DNA of 64,000 nt, from assembly GCA_018062085.1 (NCBI GenBank), contig JAGOSY010000016.1, forward strand, positions 62,001 through 126,000, in the 5' to 3' direction. Below the pieces are notes generated by a model. The model worked only from the letters and a program-made list of their open reading frames with translations, did no database searches and was not told the DNA's origin. A program made the translations under genes and the position numbers. Numbering within the stretch: the first letter of the stretch is position 1; every line of letters starts with the position of its first letter. The DNA is from a bacterium (GTDB taxonomy: Bacteria > Cyanobacteriota > Vampirovibrionia > Obscuribacterales > Obscuribacteraceae). Positions 16,999-26,752 of this stretch are shown piece by piece.

Positions 16999-18069
16999 TT
17001 GCAGACCAACAGATTACTAACCCTTGCCCTCCCTCTATATTTCGCATATACTTCCGCGCCGGCCCTCGCCAGCACAGGGGGGCTACCGCCAATGAAGCCT
17101 ACAGTCGTCCAAGCGAAACACAATCATGCCAAATTGCACAACCAAAGAATAAACCCTGACGAAATCGGCCTTGATTCTAGCGCTGTAAACCAGCCGAGAA
17201 ATTCAACTCTAAACGAAATGCCAGCTAGTGCGCCCATCGCCGGCGCCCCAGGGCTAACCCCAGAGGCCCTTAGGCTGGCCAACGCACTTGGTATCGATAG
17301 CGACCTAACGCAACTCCTAAAGCTCAGCCAAGGCCCCGAGCAAAGCCTTCTGCAAGCCTCTAGTAGCGATTTACTGAAGGCGCTTCTGCTTAAACAATCT
17401 CTGACCGAATCAGTGTTATCTGAAAGCTTTGAAGTGCGAAGCTGTCTCAGCAATCTCGAAACTGAAATTGCCCAAGCCGATGATCTGCAAGCATTTTTAG
17501 AAGAGCGTCGAGACAAAGTAATTCGCCTTAACACCATCGCCAACTTTATCTCAGGCGGCGTCACCGGTATTATCGGAGGTGCACTAAAACTCGGCAGCGT
17601 CAACGAGCAAAGTGCTAATGGCATAGACACTGGCGAAGGCATAACCCAAACAGCATTGGCTTTGTTAGCCTTAAAACAACAGTCCGGAGAGAAGAGAATA
17701 GTAGACGGCACACCCAATATGCTGACAAAGCTCTTCGACATTAACAGTATTCACACGCAACGAGACTACCCACCTTCAGTCTGGAACTATTTGACCAGTG
17801 TGCCAGCAAACAGCAGCACCGGGTTGACTCGACAACAAACACTAATGAAGCGCTGGCAAGACCTTAAGGTAATTAACACTAAGGCTAGCCAATCTCAAAG
17901 AAAAGAAGCGATTGGCCATATTACCGGCACACACCAACAGCCAATCGTCAGCATAGATTTACTCGATGCCCGCTCGGCCATGCTGCACGACGTGCGCGCC
18001 GTCGTATCCGAAATGGATCATCCGCTGCTTGAGCTAATGCAAACTATCCGCAACGCCAAAATACACTAA
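16999..18069 (+). CDS. Secreted protein of unknown function
   Basis: A 356-aa protein starting at TTG 16999 with GGGAG eight bases upstream. An N-terminal signal peptide is visible (LLTLALPLYFAYTSAPALAS, cleavage after ALA). The mature part is mostly helical and polar. Residues about 95-175 are leucine-rich (DLTQLLKLSQ, SDLLKALLLKQSL) followed by EIAQADDLQAFLEERRDKVI, and a short glycine-rich hydrophobic stretch (FISGGVTGIIGGALKLG). I recognise no catalytic motif. It lies 16 bases before the flavin-reductase-like gene on the same strand, so they may be cotranscribed. Likely periplasmic. Confidence 0.75.
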   Translation: MQTNRLLTLALPLYFAYTSAPALASTGGLPPMKPTVVQAKHNHAKLHNQRINPDEIGLDSSAVNQPRNSTLNEMPASAPIAGAPGLTPEALRLANALGIDSDLTQLLKLSQGPEQSLLQASSSDLLKALLLKQSLTESVLSESFEVRSCLSNLETEIAQADDLQAFLEERRDKVIRLNTIANFISGGVTGIIGGALKLGSVNEQSANGIDTGEGITQTALALLALKQQSGEKRIVDGTPNMLTKLFDINSIHTQRDYPPSVWNYLTSVPANSSTGLTRQQTLMKRWQDLKVINTKASQSQRKEAIGHITGTHQQPIVSIDLLDARSAMLHDVRAVVSEMDHPLLELMQTIRNAKIH

Positions 18070-18085
18070 GCTTGATTCAATAATA

Positions 18086-18721
18086 ATGATTATCAAATGC
18101 AGCGAAACAAAAACCGAGCAGCTCTATCGTATTCTCATTGGCTCAGTGGTGCCGCGGCCTATTGCCTGGGTATCTACAACTAGCATTGACGGTGTAGACA
18201 ATCTCGCACCTTTCTCGTTCTATAACGTTTTCAGCATAAAGCCGCCCATGCTTGGTTTCTCACCTGGTTACAAACGACCAGCCACAGCCAATTCAACAGC
18301 TATTGCCAAAGACACACTTACTAACGTTCGCGAAACGCGCGAGTTTGTAGTCAATGTTGTCAGTCAGTTTTTAGTCGAGCAAATGAACCAATCAAGCGCT
18401 GACTACGCGCCAGATGTAAGCGAATTTGCAGCAGTAGGCTTAACGGCCACCCCAAGCACCATGATCAAGCCACCACGGGTGGGTGAGGCCCTAATTAGCA
18501 TGGAGTGCAAAGTCTTTCACATCCACGATTTAGGCGGGTCGGCTCTAGTTCTTGGTGAGATAGCCTGTATTCACCTAAAGGATGAAGTTATACAGACCAA
18601 CGCTGCACGAGACGGCCAAATATCTATCGATCTCGATGTTTTGCAGCCAGTAGGACGCTTGAGTGGCAACCTCTACAGCACAACTAAAGATCAATTCGAG
18701 ATTGCTCGCCCTGTAATCTAG
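18086..18721 (+). CDS. Flavin reductase-like FMN-binding split-barrel protein
   Basis: A 211-aa protein of the flavin-reductase-like (flavoredoxin/DIM6-NTAB) family. Typical segments are LIGSVVPRPIAWVST, GVDNLAPFSFYNVFSIKPPM, TLTNVRETREFVVNVV and the later ALVLGEIACIHL. Such proteins bind FMN and either reduce free flavin with NAD(P)H or act as electron carriers. The family is usually 180-220 aa, so this is full length. The reductant and client enzyme are unknown. No clear ribosome-binding site precedes ATG 18086; it may be translated from readthrough of the upstream gene. Confidence 0.88.
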   Translation: MIIKCSETKTEQLYRILIGSVVPRPIAWVSTTSIDGVDNLAPFSFYNVFSIKPPMLGFSPGYKRPATANSTAIAKDTLTNVRETREFVVNVVSQFLVEQMNQSSADYAPDVSEFAAVGLTATPSTMIKPPRVGEALISMECKVFHIHDLGGSALVLGEIACIHLKDEVIQTNAARDGQISIDLDVLQPVGRLSGNLYSTTKDQFEIARPVI

Positions 18722-19091
18722 AGCTGCATATCCAATTTAGAAGTTTAATAAAGCCCTCAGTGAAACAAGCATGGTAGTGTCAGTTTTCAAACATCAAATT
18801 TCAGCAAAGTAGCCCTTGCTATTGCTAGAAGCGAGATGTAGTATGCATTCAGTTGCCAGACATCGCCTCTGACACAAAGATCAATAAAATGCCTAGACGG
18901 CAAAATATCGCCAGACTCAAACTCAACTTCAGTCCGACGAGTAAATAGAAATAGTTGCATGACTATGTCACTTGCTGTAGCTTGGCGAGCGACTGGCAAC
19001 TATAGCCTAAAGGAAGTTTCCTTGAAACGACGGCAACTTAGGTGCTGTTGTTACAACCACCTAGCTAAACGAAAAAATTGTTTAGGACCCC
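18722..19091. other. Intergenic stretch, no convincing gene
   Basis: 370 bases. A 70-codon minus-strand frame (18787-18999) is present, without a recognisable ribosome-binding site or domain. I see no repeat or RNA structure strong enough to report. Confidence 0.5.
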
Positions 19092-19691
19092 ATGTTTTTA
19101 AAAGACCAATCAACCGAATACAACAACAGTGCTCAAGGCCTCGAAACCAAAGCACAAAACAATCAGGTCTATGAAAATGTTTCAGCTATAGATCTCGGAC
19201 TAACCAGTCAAATAGACTATCCAATTCTCAACTTCTTCGGCGGTAGCGTTAGAACAGATAGAGTTGAACACGAAAACGTATCGCGACGTGCAGGCTTGGC
19301 ACGTTGGAACCGTAACAGTCGCGACGCTTCTAGCTACACACAGCAAGTTGAACACGCTGGTTTTACACCTGCAAGAAGTTTGAGCAATCAAGCACAAAGA
19401 TCAACAGCTGGCTACGGAACATCAGCGCAATCGCCAGGCATGGGCTTAGAGTGTGAGAATCTCCAATCATTCATCAGTGGTGCCCAGCACACGGTCATTC
19501 CTATTGCCTCTGCAAGACCAGAAGCTCAAATAGGCTCGCAACAGCAAGAAAGCAACTACTCACCAATGGAAGGTAGTCTTGGTCATACAGAACTACCGTC
19601 GGGAGCACCAGCTCCAGCGAAAGTTTACAAATTTCGCCGCATGAAAACTACAACATTCCACAACCTATTAGCCATGGCCATGAATGAATAA
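19092..19691 (+). CDS. Hypothetical protein
   Basis: A 199-aa polar protein rich in Ser, Gln, Asn and Ala. No signal peptide, transmembrane segment or known motif. The sequence is low in hydrophobic residues between positions 60 and 175 (for example SRRAGLARWNRNSRDASSYT), suggesting disorder, while the C-terminus is basic (KVYKFRRMKTTTFHNLLAMA). AGGA lies four bases before the ATG. It converges on glnS with eight bases between stops. Function unknown. Composition resembles the other unassigned proteins at 28.3 and 60.8 kb. Confidence 0.6.
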   Translation: MFLKDQSTEYNNSAQGLETKAQNNQVYENVSAIDLGLTSQIDYPILNFFGGSVRTDRVEHENVSRRAGLARWNRNSRDASSYTQQVEHAGFTPARSLSNQAQRSTAGYGTSAQSPGMGLECENLQSFISGAQHTVIPIASARPEAQIGSQQQESNYSPMEGSLGHTELPSGAPAPAKVYKFRRMKTTTFHNLLAMAMNE

Positions 19692-19699
19692 ATTTGGCT

Positions 19700-21445
19700 C
19701 TATTTCTTGTTAGCCCGAGCCCAAGAGTCTTTCAAGGTAACGATACGGTTGAATACTGGAGAGCCAGGCTTGCTGTCTTTGATATCGGCAACAAAATAGC
19801 CTTGCCGCTCAAACTGGAAACTATCGCCAGCATTGGCTTCAGACAAGCTACGCTCAAGCTTACAACCACTCAATACTTGCAAGGCACTAGCATTGATTGA
19901 ATTGAGGAACTCGCTGTCTTTACCAGCCGGTGGTGCTTCTTCTGATAGCAGGCGGTCATAGAGACGCACTTCGGTGTCTAAGGCATGACGAGCACTAACC
20001 CAATGAATGGTGCCTTTGACTTTACGGCCGACTGGGTTGTCACCGGGCTTTACATCAGGATCGTAAGTACAACGCACTTCAACCACATTGCCATCGGCAT
20101 CTTTAACTACATCAGTGCAAGTGATGCAATAGCCGTAGCGCAAGCGCACTTCTTTGCCGGGAGCCAAGCGATAATAGTCTTTGCTTGGCTCTAGCATGAA
20201 GTCGTCTTGTTCAATGTAAATCTCTTTGCAGAATGGCACTTTGCGCGTACCTTCTTTAGGCACGTCGTGAGGCCAGTAAGAAGCATCAAGCTCTTCTACA
20301 TCGGCTTCAGGATAATTCTCAATCACCACCTTTAGTGGCTTCAAGACAGCCAATACCCGTGGCGCTTTTTGGTTTAGATCATCGCGAATGCAAAACTCTA
20401 ATTGAGCCATATCCACTGTGCTATTGGCTTTTGATATACCAACACTGGCACAGAAAGCACGAATGCTCTCTGGTGTATAACCACGACGACGCAACCCAGC
20501 TATTGTAGGAAGGCGCGGATCGTCCCAGCCACTAACGTGCTTTCCTTCAACTAGTTCTAACAAGCGGCGCTTGCTGAGAACAGTATAATTGAGGCTTAGA
20601 CGAGCAAATTCATACTGATGGGGACGGCTGGGGAATTTAGCATAATCAATTAGATTATCAATCACCCAATCGTAGAGTTCGCGATTGTTTTCAAATTCAA
20701 GGGTGCAAATGCTGTGGGTGATTCCTTCAATAGCATCTGAAATAGGATGAGCATAGTCGTACATCGGATAAATACACCAGCTATCACCAGTCATGTGGTG
20801 GGCTGTATGACGAATGCGATAAAGAAGAGGGTCACGCATTTTCATATTAGGATTAGCCATATCGATTATGGCCCGCAAGACATGTTCGCCTTCTTTAAAC
20901 TCGCCTTTGCGCATACGTCGAAAGAGATCTAGATTCTCATCAACAGTACGAGCACGGTGCGGGCTATTTTTACCAGGTGTTGTGACGTTGCCGCGATACT
21001 CCTTTATTTCGGCGTCGCTGAGACTGCAAACATAGGCTTTACCAGCGCTAATTAAGTGCTCGCCGTACTCATACATTTTCTCAAAATAATCACTGGCATG
21101 ATACAAGCCATCCCATTCGAAGCCCAACCAGCGCACATCTTCTTGAATGCCGTCTTCAAACAAAGTGTCTTCTTTAGCCGGATCAGTATCATCAAAACGC
21201 AGGTGACAGCGCGTGCCTGATGACGGGAACTTCTCGCGATACTCATTGGCCAATCCAAAATTTAGACAAATAGACTTGGCGTGGCCAATATGGAGAAAAC
21301 CGTTTGGCTCTGGGGGAAAACGTGTAATCACCTTCTCATGACGCTTAGCTTCAAGATCATCGTTAATGATGTCTCTAATAAAATCAGATGGCTTAGCTGT
21401 CGCTGGCGATGGGGCCGGAGCCGGAGCGGGTGCAGGCGAATTCAT
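19700..21445 (-). CDS. glnS: Glutaminyl-tRNA synthetase
   Basis: A 581-aa class I aminoacyl-tRNA synthetase charging tRNA-Gln. Signature motifs are [15 protein letters not shown] (HIGH) and [11 protein letters not shown] (KMSKR equivalent). GlnRS-typical segments include [29 protein letters not shown] and the C-terminal anticodon-binding beta-barrels ([16 protein letters not shown]). The first 20 residues are a Pro/Ala tract ([15 protein letters not shown]) absent from most GlnRS. Possession of GlnRS means Gln-tRNA need not depend on the amidotransferase route. The start ATG 21445 has AAGG nearby. Confidence 0.97.
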   Translation of the reverse strand: MNSPAPAPAPAPSPATAKPSDFIRDIINDDLEAKRHEKVITRFPPEPNGFLHIGHAKSICLNFGLANEYREKFPSSGTRCHLRFDDTDPAKEDTLFEDGIQEDVRWLGFEWDGLYHASDYFEKMYEYGEHLISAGKAYVCSLSDAEIKEYRGNVTTPGKNSPHRARTVDENLDLFRRMRKGEFKEGEHVLRAIIDMANPNMKMRDPLLYRIRHTAHHMTGDSWCIYPMYDYAHPISDAIEGITHSICTLEFENNRELYDWVIDNLIDYAKFPSRPHQYEFARLSLNYTVLSKRRLLELVEGKHVSGWDDPRLPTIAGLRRRGYTPESIRAFCASVGISKANSTVDMAQLEFCIRDDLNQKAPRVLAVLKPLKVVIENYPEADVEELDASYWPHDVPKEGTRKVPFCKEIYIEQDDFMLEPSKDYYRLAPGKEVRLRYGYCITCTDVVKDADGNVVEVRCTYDPDVKPGDNPVGRKVKGTIHWVSARHALDTEVRLYDRLLSEEAPPAGKDSEFLNSINASALQVLSGCKLERSLSEANAGDSFQFERQGYFVADIKDSKPGSPVFNRIVTLKDSWARANKK

Positions 21446-21455
21446 GATGGAACCT

Positions 21456-21479
21456 TTTAGAAGGACAGTTTAGAAGGAC
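21456..21479 (+). repeat. 11-base direct repeat in the glnS leader
   Basis: TTTAGAAGGAC occurs at 21456-21466 and 21469-21479, 13-base period, immediately upstream of glnS. On the glnS strand each copy reads GTCCTTCTAAA. Possible regulator site or duplication. Confidence 0.6.
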
Positions 21480-21505
21480 GGTCTACTTAGTTTGTGAGCG
21501 ATTGG

Positions 21506-24106
21506 CTATTTTACTCCAGATTTTTGATGAAATGGGTCCAATCTAATTTGATGCATTTTTAACCAGGCCATTTGTTCTCTCAGGTACTCTTCACTTGGCC
21601 CCTTATCATCGGCTTGAAGCCTGAGCCCCTGACCGTTTGAGCAGTTCAGCGCGGAAAATCCGTAGCCTGCCAATTGATTCAAATCAAGACGATTCATTTC
21701 GATATCTTGAAAGAATTGATAAGCGAGATAGGGCAAGCGCTGATCAACGGGCAGTTGCTTGTCTACTCGATGAAATCCACGACTGTGCTCTGGGCTATCG
21801 CTAGCTCTAACCCTACAACCAGACAATACTTGAGCAAACTGACTGCTATCGAGACCATAGAGCCTGGCAACCAAGGCGTCGAGTAGCGCGCGCAAGCGCT
21901 TACGCTGAGGGCCTGGTAGTTGAATATGGCTATGGCCAACCACTTTCTCATCAATGCTTCCCAACTCAGCGGAAAAAAGCCCCGCCGCCTCCAACCGTCC
22001 ATTTAAATAGGCAAGAATCTTTGGCACCAAAGACAAATGAGTAAACGATAGAAGGGCACTGACCTGGGCAATCAAATTCAAGAGCGGGTCGGTCAAGTTG
22101 CGCTGGCGTGCCGCCAATAGCGACTGGGGCACAGAGCATTGATCGAGCAGAAAATAATTGAGATTATTGCCACCAAATCTGGTTCTAAGCACGTAATCGA
22201 AGGTAAAGGAATTAAATACAGCAGTAATAATCAAAGCCCAGTAGGCTCGATCGTTTTCGCCTGCCGCCGTCACTGAAAGAAACGGCACAGAATTACCAGC
22301 AGGAAAGCTCGGCAACAAGGCCGCGACCATAGAGCGAGTATTAGTTGCCGCAGATACAGAGATGAAGCCAACTCTAGTGCTATCAAGGGCCATGCGACGC
22401 CGGCTAAAATCAGACTGACGCACTAAATACTGCGACGAAAATGACGCTGACCCCGAGCTAGCAGTATTACCAGCACTATCGTGCCAGAGCGCTTGGCGGC
22501 CACTACCTGAGACATATGACTTACTGGCAATTTCAAACTGGCCGAGCATGCGCCCTTCAATTAACGGCAACAAGCACTCTTCTATGCTGTCACGCTCGAT
22601 ATAGCAAGAGTAATCTTGAGACAAAATCACGCTGGGATCACTCAAAGCCACTGCTGAAGGCAGCTTTCCTACGCCAGCCAAGTTGGCCGAGTCTTGCCAT
22701 TTACCTTGAAGATAGCGACCATAGCAGTCTGGTTTGAAACCAGCGCGCCGAGCTTCAGGAGCGGCAATAAAGAGATTCTTGTCAATGCTCATATCGTAGT
22801 CACGGGCGAAACGAAGACTATAGCTGCCGTAACTAGATAGCGCTTTCTCTTGCTTGTAACGTCCTCTATCCATCTGCATTTGACCATGTTCATGCAGTTG
22901 ATGAAGAGGAATGCTCTTCTCAGCGATGGCCTTAAACAGTTCGAAATGCTCGTCACTATCACACTCAAGAATGGCATAAGTAGACGGGCTAAGGGTCTTT
23001 GCTAAAGAGAAACTATAATCTGACCAATGACTTTCACTAGTCAATAAATTAGAAGCGAGGGAACCAAAGCGCACGCGAGTTGCAGAGTTGGCTTGCTCTT
23101 CTCGCTCTGTCCTAGAAAAAACAGTAAGGGCATACTTAGAAGATGGGTGAATGGCAAAAGCTAGATCTTCATTACTAAAGCCCTCTAGACTCTGCCACTG
23201 ATACTCTACAAACAACTTTCGGCGCAAATTAGTTGCCCCTTGGTCGCTGGCAATTCCAGCCGGGGTAATTATCGCCGCCACTCCGCCGTGAGCCAGCAAA
23301 GCGCCAGCTCGCTCGACAAACTGCAAGTAAGATGAACCTTCCCAAGGAGGATTTGAAAGTAAGATGTCACACAAAGGCAGGCTGGCAGACAAGGCATCAG
23401 CTTGAGAAAAATTGCCGCCTGCGACGTCTCTGATTTGTTCAATAGTGGTAGAGCAAGCGACTGCCAGACAGGCGTCATAGGTGCGCAAAATCAACGGATC
23501 AATTTCTACGGCAAAAATGTGCTGACTCAAAAGGGTTAGACGCTTCGCAGCACAATCAGATGACGCAGAAAGATAGTCAAGGGCCGCGATTGACAAGCAT
23601 CCACTACCGGCACAAAAATCTAATAGGCGCAAATTCTCTGGCCCGGGTTGAATACGACTAAAGGCAGTCTTGACGAGATAATAAGAAAGTCCAAGCGGCG
23701 TGAAGTAAGCAGCACTAGCCCGGCGATCATATTCGTCTTTTTGACTAGCACTCACCTCGTGCCTGAGGCGCTCAAACAATTGAGCAAGAAAGAAAGCCCG
23801 CAACCCGTTGGCAGTGGCGAAGCTCAAGTCTTCTTGATTGAGCTTAACGAGCTGGCGCTCGACAAATTGCTCTGACGACTGCAAAATTAATCGCACTTCA
23901 TCACTATCAGTACCATCAATGGTAACTCTGTCATGGGGCAATACCATTGCCATAGCAAGAGCTTCAATTTGCTCGACCAGGCGCTCGGTACGCTCACGAC
24001 TAGCGGTAGGAAAATCTCCACACGACTTAAGCAAGTGCCTGAGCGATACTTCAGCACTAACTAGAGCGGCATCAATTTCGGCTCGCTTGCGGCGGGGTCT
24101 TGCCAT
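21506..24106 (-). CDS. N6-adenine DNA methyltransferase, solitary large (type II/IIG-like)
   Basis: An 866-aa protein from ATG 24106 (TTG 24115 would add three residues). Methyltransferase motifs in order: motif X region RRASAAYFTPLGLSYYLV (about residue 130), motif I LLDFCAGSGCLSIAALDY (about 165), acidic FAVEIDP (about 200) and motif IV LLSNPPWEG (about 252), the gamma-type N6-adenine signature. The C-terminal half has FGGNNLNYFLLDQCSVPQ, common in Eco57I/type IIG target-recognition regions. I see no PD-(D/E)xK nuclease in the N-terminal 130 residues and no separate restriction gene nearby. It may be an orphan methyltransferase, or a defence or epigenetic enzyme. It is divergent from the TPR-hydrolase gene. 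Confidence 0.88.
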   Translation of the reverse strand: MARPRRKRAEIDAALVSAEVSLRHLLKSCGDFPTASRERTERLVEQIEALAMAMVLPHDRVTIDGTDSDEVRLILQSSEQFVERQLVKLNQEDLSFATANGLRAFFLAQLFERLRHEVSASQKDEYDRRASAAYFTPLGLSYYLVKTAFSRIQPGPENLRLLDFCAGSGCLSIAALDYLSASSDCAAKRLTLLSQHIFAVEIDPLILRTYDACLAVACSTTIEQIRDVAGGNFSQADALSASLPLCDILLSNPPWEGSSYLQFVERAGALLAHGGVAAIITPAGIASDQGATNLRRKLFVEYQWQSLEGFSNEDLAFAIHPSSKYALTVFSRTEREEQANSATRVRFGSLASNLLTSESHWSDYSFSLAKTLSPSTYAILECDSDEHFELFKAIAEKSIPLHQLHEHGQMQMDRGRYKQEKALSSYGSYSLRFARDYDMSIDKNLFIAAPEARRAGFKPDCYGRYLQGKWQDSANLAGVGKLPSAVALSDPSVILSQDYSCYIERDSIEECLLPLIEGRMLGQFEIASKSYVSGSGRQALWHDSAGNTASSGSASFSSQYLVRQSDFSRRRMALDSTRVGFISVSAATNTRSMVAALLPSFPAGNSVPFLSVTAAGENDRAYWALIITAVFNSFTFDYVLRTRFGGNNLNYFLLDQCSVPQSLLAARQRNLTDPLLNLIAQVSALLSFTHLSLVPKILAYLNGRLEAAGLFSAELGSIDEKVVGHSHIQLPGPQRKRLRALLDALVARLYGLDSSQFAQVLSGCRVRASDSPEHSRGFHRVDKQLPVDQRLPYLAYQFFQDIEMNRLDLNQLAGYGFSALNCSNGQGLRLQADDKGPSEEYLREQMAWLKMHQIRLDPFHQKSGVK

Positions 24107-24151
24107 GATCAGCAAAGAATAGCAAAATTACTAGGCTTAAGAGGAACCAGT

Positions 24152-26128
24152 ATGAAAATCAGGCCGTGGCAAACGAGATCGGCTTTGGCTGCAAGCATTG
24201 CTGCATTGTTGCTTGCCCCCCTAACTTGCCCTCCCGGCCTGGCCCAGTCAACGGAAGAGATTGCAGTCTCACAACCAGCGGACAGCCTTCAAGCAGAAGC
24301 TGACGGTCTCTACGCTAAGCGTCTCTATAAAGAAGCTTTGCCAAAATATGAAAAAATAATGCTCGACGCCAATACTTGCGAAATCAGAATGACTACGGCC
24401 AAAAACTTTAGTCAAGAGCAACTGAAAGCCCTAAACGATTTAGCTGACTGTCTTTGCCAAACTAAGCAATATAGTCGCGCACGGGCCATCTACCAACAAA
24501 TACAGGCCTATTGGAACAAGCAACCAAGTTGTGCCGTTGGTGCTAAAAACCAACTAGAAAGCGAGCTAGCGGTGGCCGGCTGTTACTTTCATGAGCACAA
24601 CTATAATGAGGCTGAGCGCCTGCTACCGCATTGCGCGGAGTTAGCTAAAAGCAATGAACTAGAGCAATCATATCGCCGACGTTTGAGCACCCTCGTGCAA
24701 ATATATAAAGGCGAAGCACTATACAGAGAGCGCAACTACAGCAGCGCAGCGAAAGTTTTTGAAGCCGCCCTTGAGCAATTGACCGAAGATAACTCTATCT
24801 ATCTCTCATATGACCTCAATAAGATGGTTTTAGAAAGCCTTGGGGGCTGCTACCAGTATCTCGGTGCTTTTAACAAAGCCGAACCAATATTTAGGGCAAT
24901 GGCACTACTAGACAAAAATTATTTCGGCGATACAGACATTCGCTACGGCTGGTCACTTTTCTCACTATCAGAGGCACTAAAGGCTTGCCATAAGAATACA
25001 GACGCCTTGCCGATTTATCAAAAGTCAATATATGTCTTTCGTCACAATAACCGCGAACGCCTCGCCACTGAATATGGTATCGATGATGAACAACTAAAGC
25101 AGGCTGCTCTAACAGACTCAGCAGAGCAACTAGAAAGGAAGAAAAAATTAGCGCAGGCACTAACCATTGCCGTTTATGGCTCTGAGGCAAGTGCCAACAA
25201 TAAGGACGGCGATAAAAATCTACAGCAGCAAAGCGGACAGTCTTCGATGTTCGATCACTGCGAAAGGCATCCAGCCAGTGAAAAGCTGGGAGCCTGGAAT
25301 CTCAAACCGAGCGGCTTGCGAGATGCTCCAGGCTGGGTTTGGGTTAACCCGAGAGTAGAGCGCAAGGCTATTCTTGTCTGCATTCACGGCCTCGGCTTGC
25401 ACCACCGAGCCTACGAATCATTTGCCAAACGCATCTGCAAAGAAGGAATCACTGTAGTCTCTTTTGACGTTCGCGGCTTCGGTAGTTTTCTCGAATCTAG
25501 AGGCAATGAAACCCTGAACATGGAAGGCTGCGTCAGCGACATCGTCAATGTGCTCGGCGAACTGCGCCAAGACTATAAAGGTCTGCCTCTATTTCTACTA
25601 GGAGAATCAATGGGCGGCGCCCTAGCCCTGAGAGTGGCAGCCAAGAGCCCAGAGCTAATCGATGGAGTTGTCTGCTCGGTACCGGCTGGCCAACGCTATA
25701 AAGAAACAGGAACGAAGCTAAAAGTGGCTTTCAATCTTGTTTCTAACAAAAACAAAGAGCTAAATATTGGTCAAGGTGTGGTCAATCGTTCGACATCAGA
25801 CCAACAAGAGCGCATGCGGTGGAGCGACGATCCCAATTCGCGCTTAAATCTTTCAGCCAAAGAATTGCTCAATTTCGAACACTTCATGCGCCAGAATGCC
25901 ACATACGCAAAAAAAATCACCCAGTCTCCAGTGATTGTCTTTCAGGGCAATCAAGATCGCCTAGTGAAGAAAGAAGGCACTTACGATCTCTTTGAAGCCG
26001 TGGGCACCCAAGACAAAACCCTAGTATTGCTGGGGGATCGCGAGCACCTAATATTTGAGGCTAATCCATTCAAAGATGATATTACTCTTGGCATTGTCGG
26101 ATGGCTCAACGCTCATTCAAAAAAATGA
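24152..26128 (+). CDS. Secreted TPR protein fused to an alpha/beta hydrolase (monoacylglycerol-lipase-like)
   Basis: A 658-aa protein with a signal peptide (SALAASIAALLLAPLTCPPG then LAQ). Residues about 40-310 are TPR repeats (ADGLYAKRLYKEALPKYEKI, FEAALEQLTEDNSIYLSYDL). Residues about 385-655 form an alpha/beta hydrolase: oxyanion loop CIHGLGLHHRAYE, FDVRGFGSF, nucleophile elbow GESMGGALAL (Ser), the acid in FQGNQDRLVKK (Asp), and the histidine in LGDREHLIFE. The triad looks intact. The order resembles serine aminopeptidase S33/monoglyceride lipases. Export plus TPRs suggests an extracytoplasmic esterase held in a complex. AGAGGAA precedes the ATG. TPR-hydrolase fusions of this kind are uncommon. 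Confidence 0.9.
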   Translation: MKIRPWQTRSALAASIAALLLAPLTCPPGLAQSTEEIAVSQPADSLQAEADGLYAKRLYKEALPKYEKIMLDANTCEIRMTTAKNFSQEQLKALNDLADCLCQTKQYSRARAIYQQIQAYWNKQPSCAVGAKNQLESELAVAGCYFHEHNYNEAERLLPHCAELAKSNELEQSYRRRLSTLVQIYKGEALYRERNYSSAAKVFEAALEQLTEDNSIYLSYDLNKMVLESLGGCYQYLGAFNKAEPIFRAMALLDKNYFGDTDIRYGWSLFSLSEALKACHKNTDALPIYQKSIYVFRHNNRERLATEYGIDDEQLKQAALTDSAEQLERKKKLAQALTIAVYGSEASANNKDGDKNLQQQSGQSSMFDHCERHPASEKLGAWNLKPSGLRDAPGWVWVNPRVERKAILVCIHGLGLHHRAYESFAKRICKEGITVVSFDVRGFGSFLESRGNETLNMEGCVSDIVNVLGELRQDYKGLPLFLLGESMGGALALRVAAKSPELIDGVVCSVPAGQRYKETGTKLKVAFNLVSNKNKELNIGQGVVNRSTSDQQERMRWSDDPNSRLNLSAKELLNFEHFMRQNATYAKKITQSPVIVFQGNQDRLVKKEGTYDLFEAVGTQDKTLVLLGDREHLIFEANPFKDDITLGIVGWLNAHSKK

Positions 26129-26241
26129 CTAATATCCACGGGCAACCTTAAAAACGCTCAGTAATTTAGCCCAACTAACAGATTGGTTAACAGGACAACG
26201 GGCACATAGTAATTGAAATTTGCGTTTTTGGGAGCCTTTTT

Positions 26242-26685
26242 ATGTCTTATAAATTTTTACTGTCATTGACGCTAGCTCTGGTTGTCTCTCCAAATTTCGC
26301 AACAGCCGCAGACGCAGTAGCAGGAAGTAGTGCCAAGGCCGCCAAGACAGTTAAATCAGCTAAGCCAGCCCCGGCAGCTGTTGGCAAAGAGTTCAGAGGC
26401 AATGCCTCATGGTACGGCGTTCCCTTTCATGGACGACGAACCGCCTCCGGTGAAATTTTCAATATGAACAAGCTCACAGCGGCTCATCTCAAGCTACGCT
26501 TCCAAACCAGAGTTATGGTTGAAGATCCCAAAACCGGAAAAACAGTAGTAATTAAAGTGAACGACCGTGGCCCTTACGCTTGCAAACGGGTAATGGATCT
26601 CTCCAAGCAAGCGGCAACTAACCTTGGCACTATTTCAAGAGGTGTTGCTTTTGTCGAGTGCACAGTGGTTGACGACGACGACTAG
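26242..26685 (+). CDS. rlpA: RlpA-like septal-ring lytic transglycosylase (DPBB domain)
   Basis: A 147-aa exported protein: signal peptide LLSLTLALVVSPNFATAA, an Ala/Lys linker, then a double-psi beta-barrel from residue 52. Diagnostic motifs are GNASWYGVPFHGRRTASGE, FNMNKLTAAH, VIKVNDRGPYACKRVMDLSK. RlpA proteins cleave glycan strands lacking stem peptides, often at the division site. No SPOR domain is present; short RlpA forms without SPOR are common. GGGAG lies eight bases before ATG. Confidence 0.93.
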   Translation: MSYKFLLSLTLALVVSPNFATAADAVAGSSAKAAKTVKSAKPAPAAVGKEFRGNASWYGVPFHGRRTASGEIFNMNKLTAAHLKLRFQTRVMVEDPKTGKTVVIKVNDRGPYACKRVMDLSKQAATNLGTISRGVAFVECTVVDDDD

Positions 26686-26752
26686 TTATTGCAAGGGCGC
26701 CACCATATTTTGGCAATATTATTTATAATGGGCCAAAATAATCGGTGACAAT

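Noticed and set aside
16823..17020. 65-codon frame after the RES module
   Set aside because: No ribosome-binding site or domain, overlaps the secreted protein gene; could be a decayed fragment but is not supportable.
18787..18999. 70-codon minus-strand frame in the 18.7-19.1 kb gap
   Set aside because: No start signal or recognisable motif; length expected by chance.
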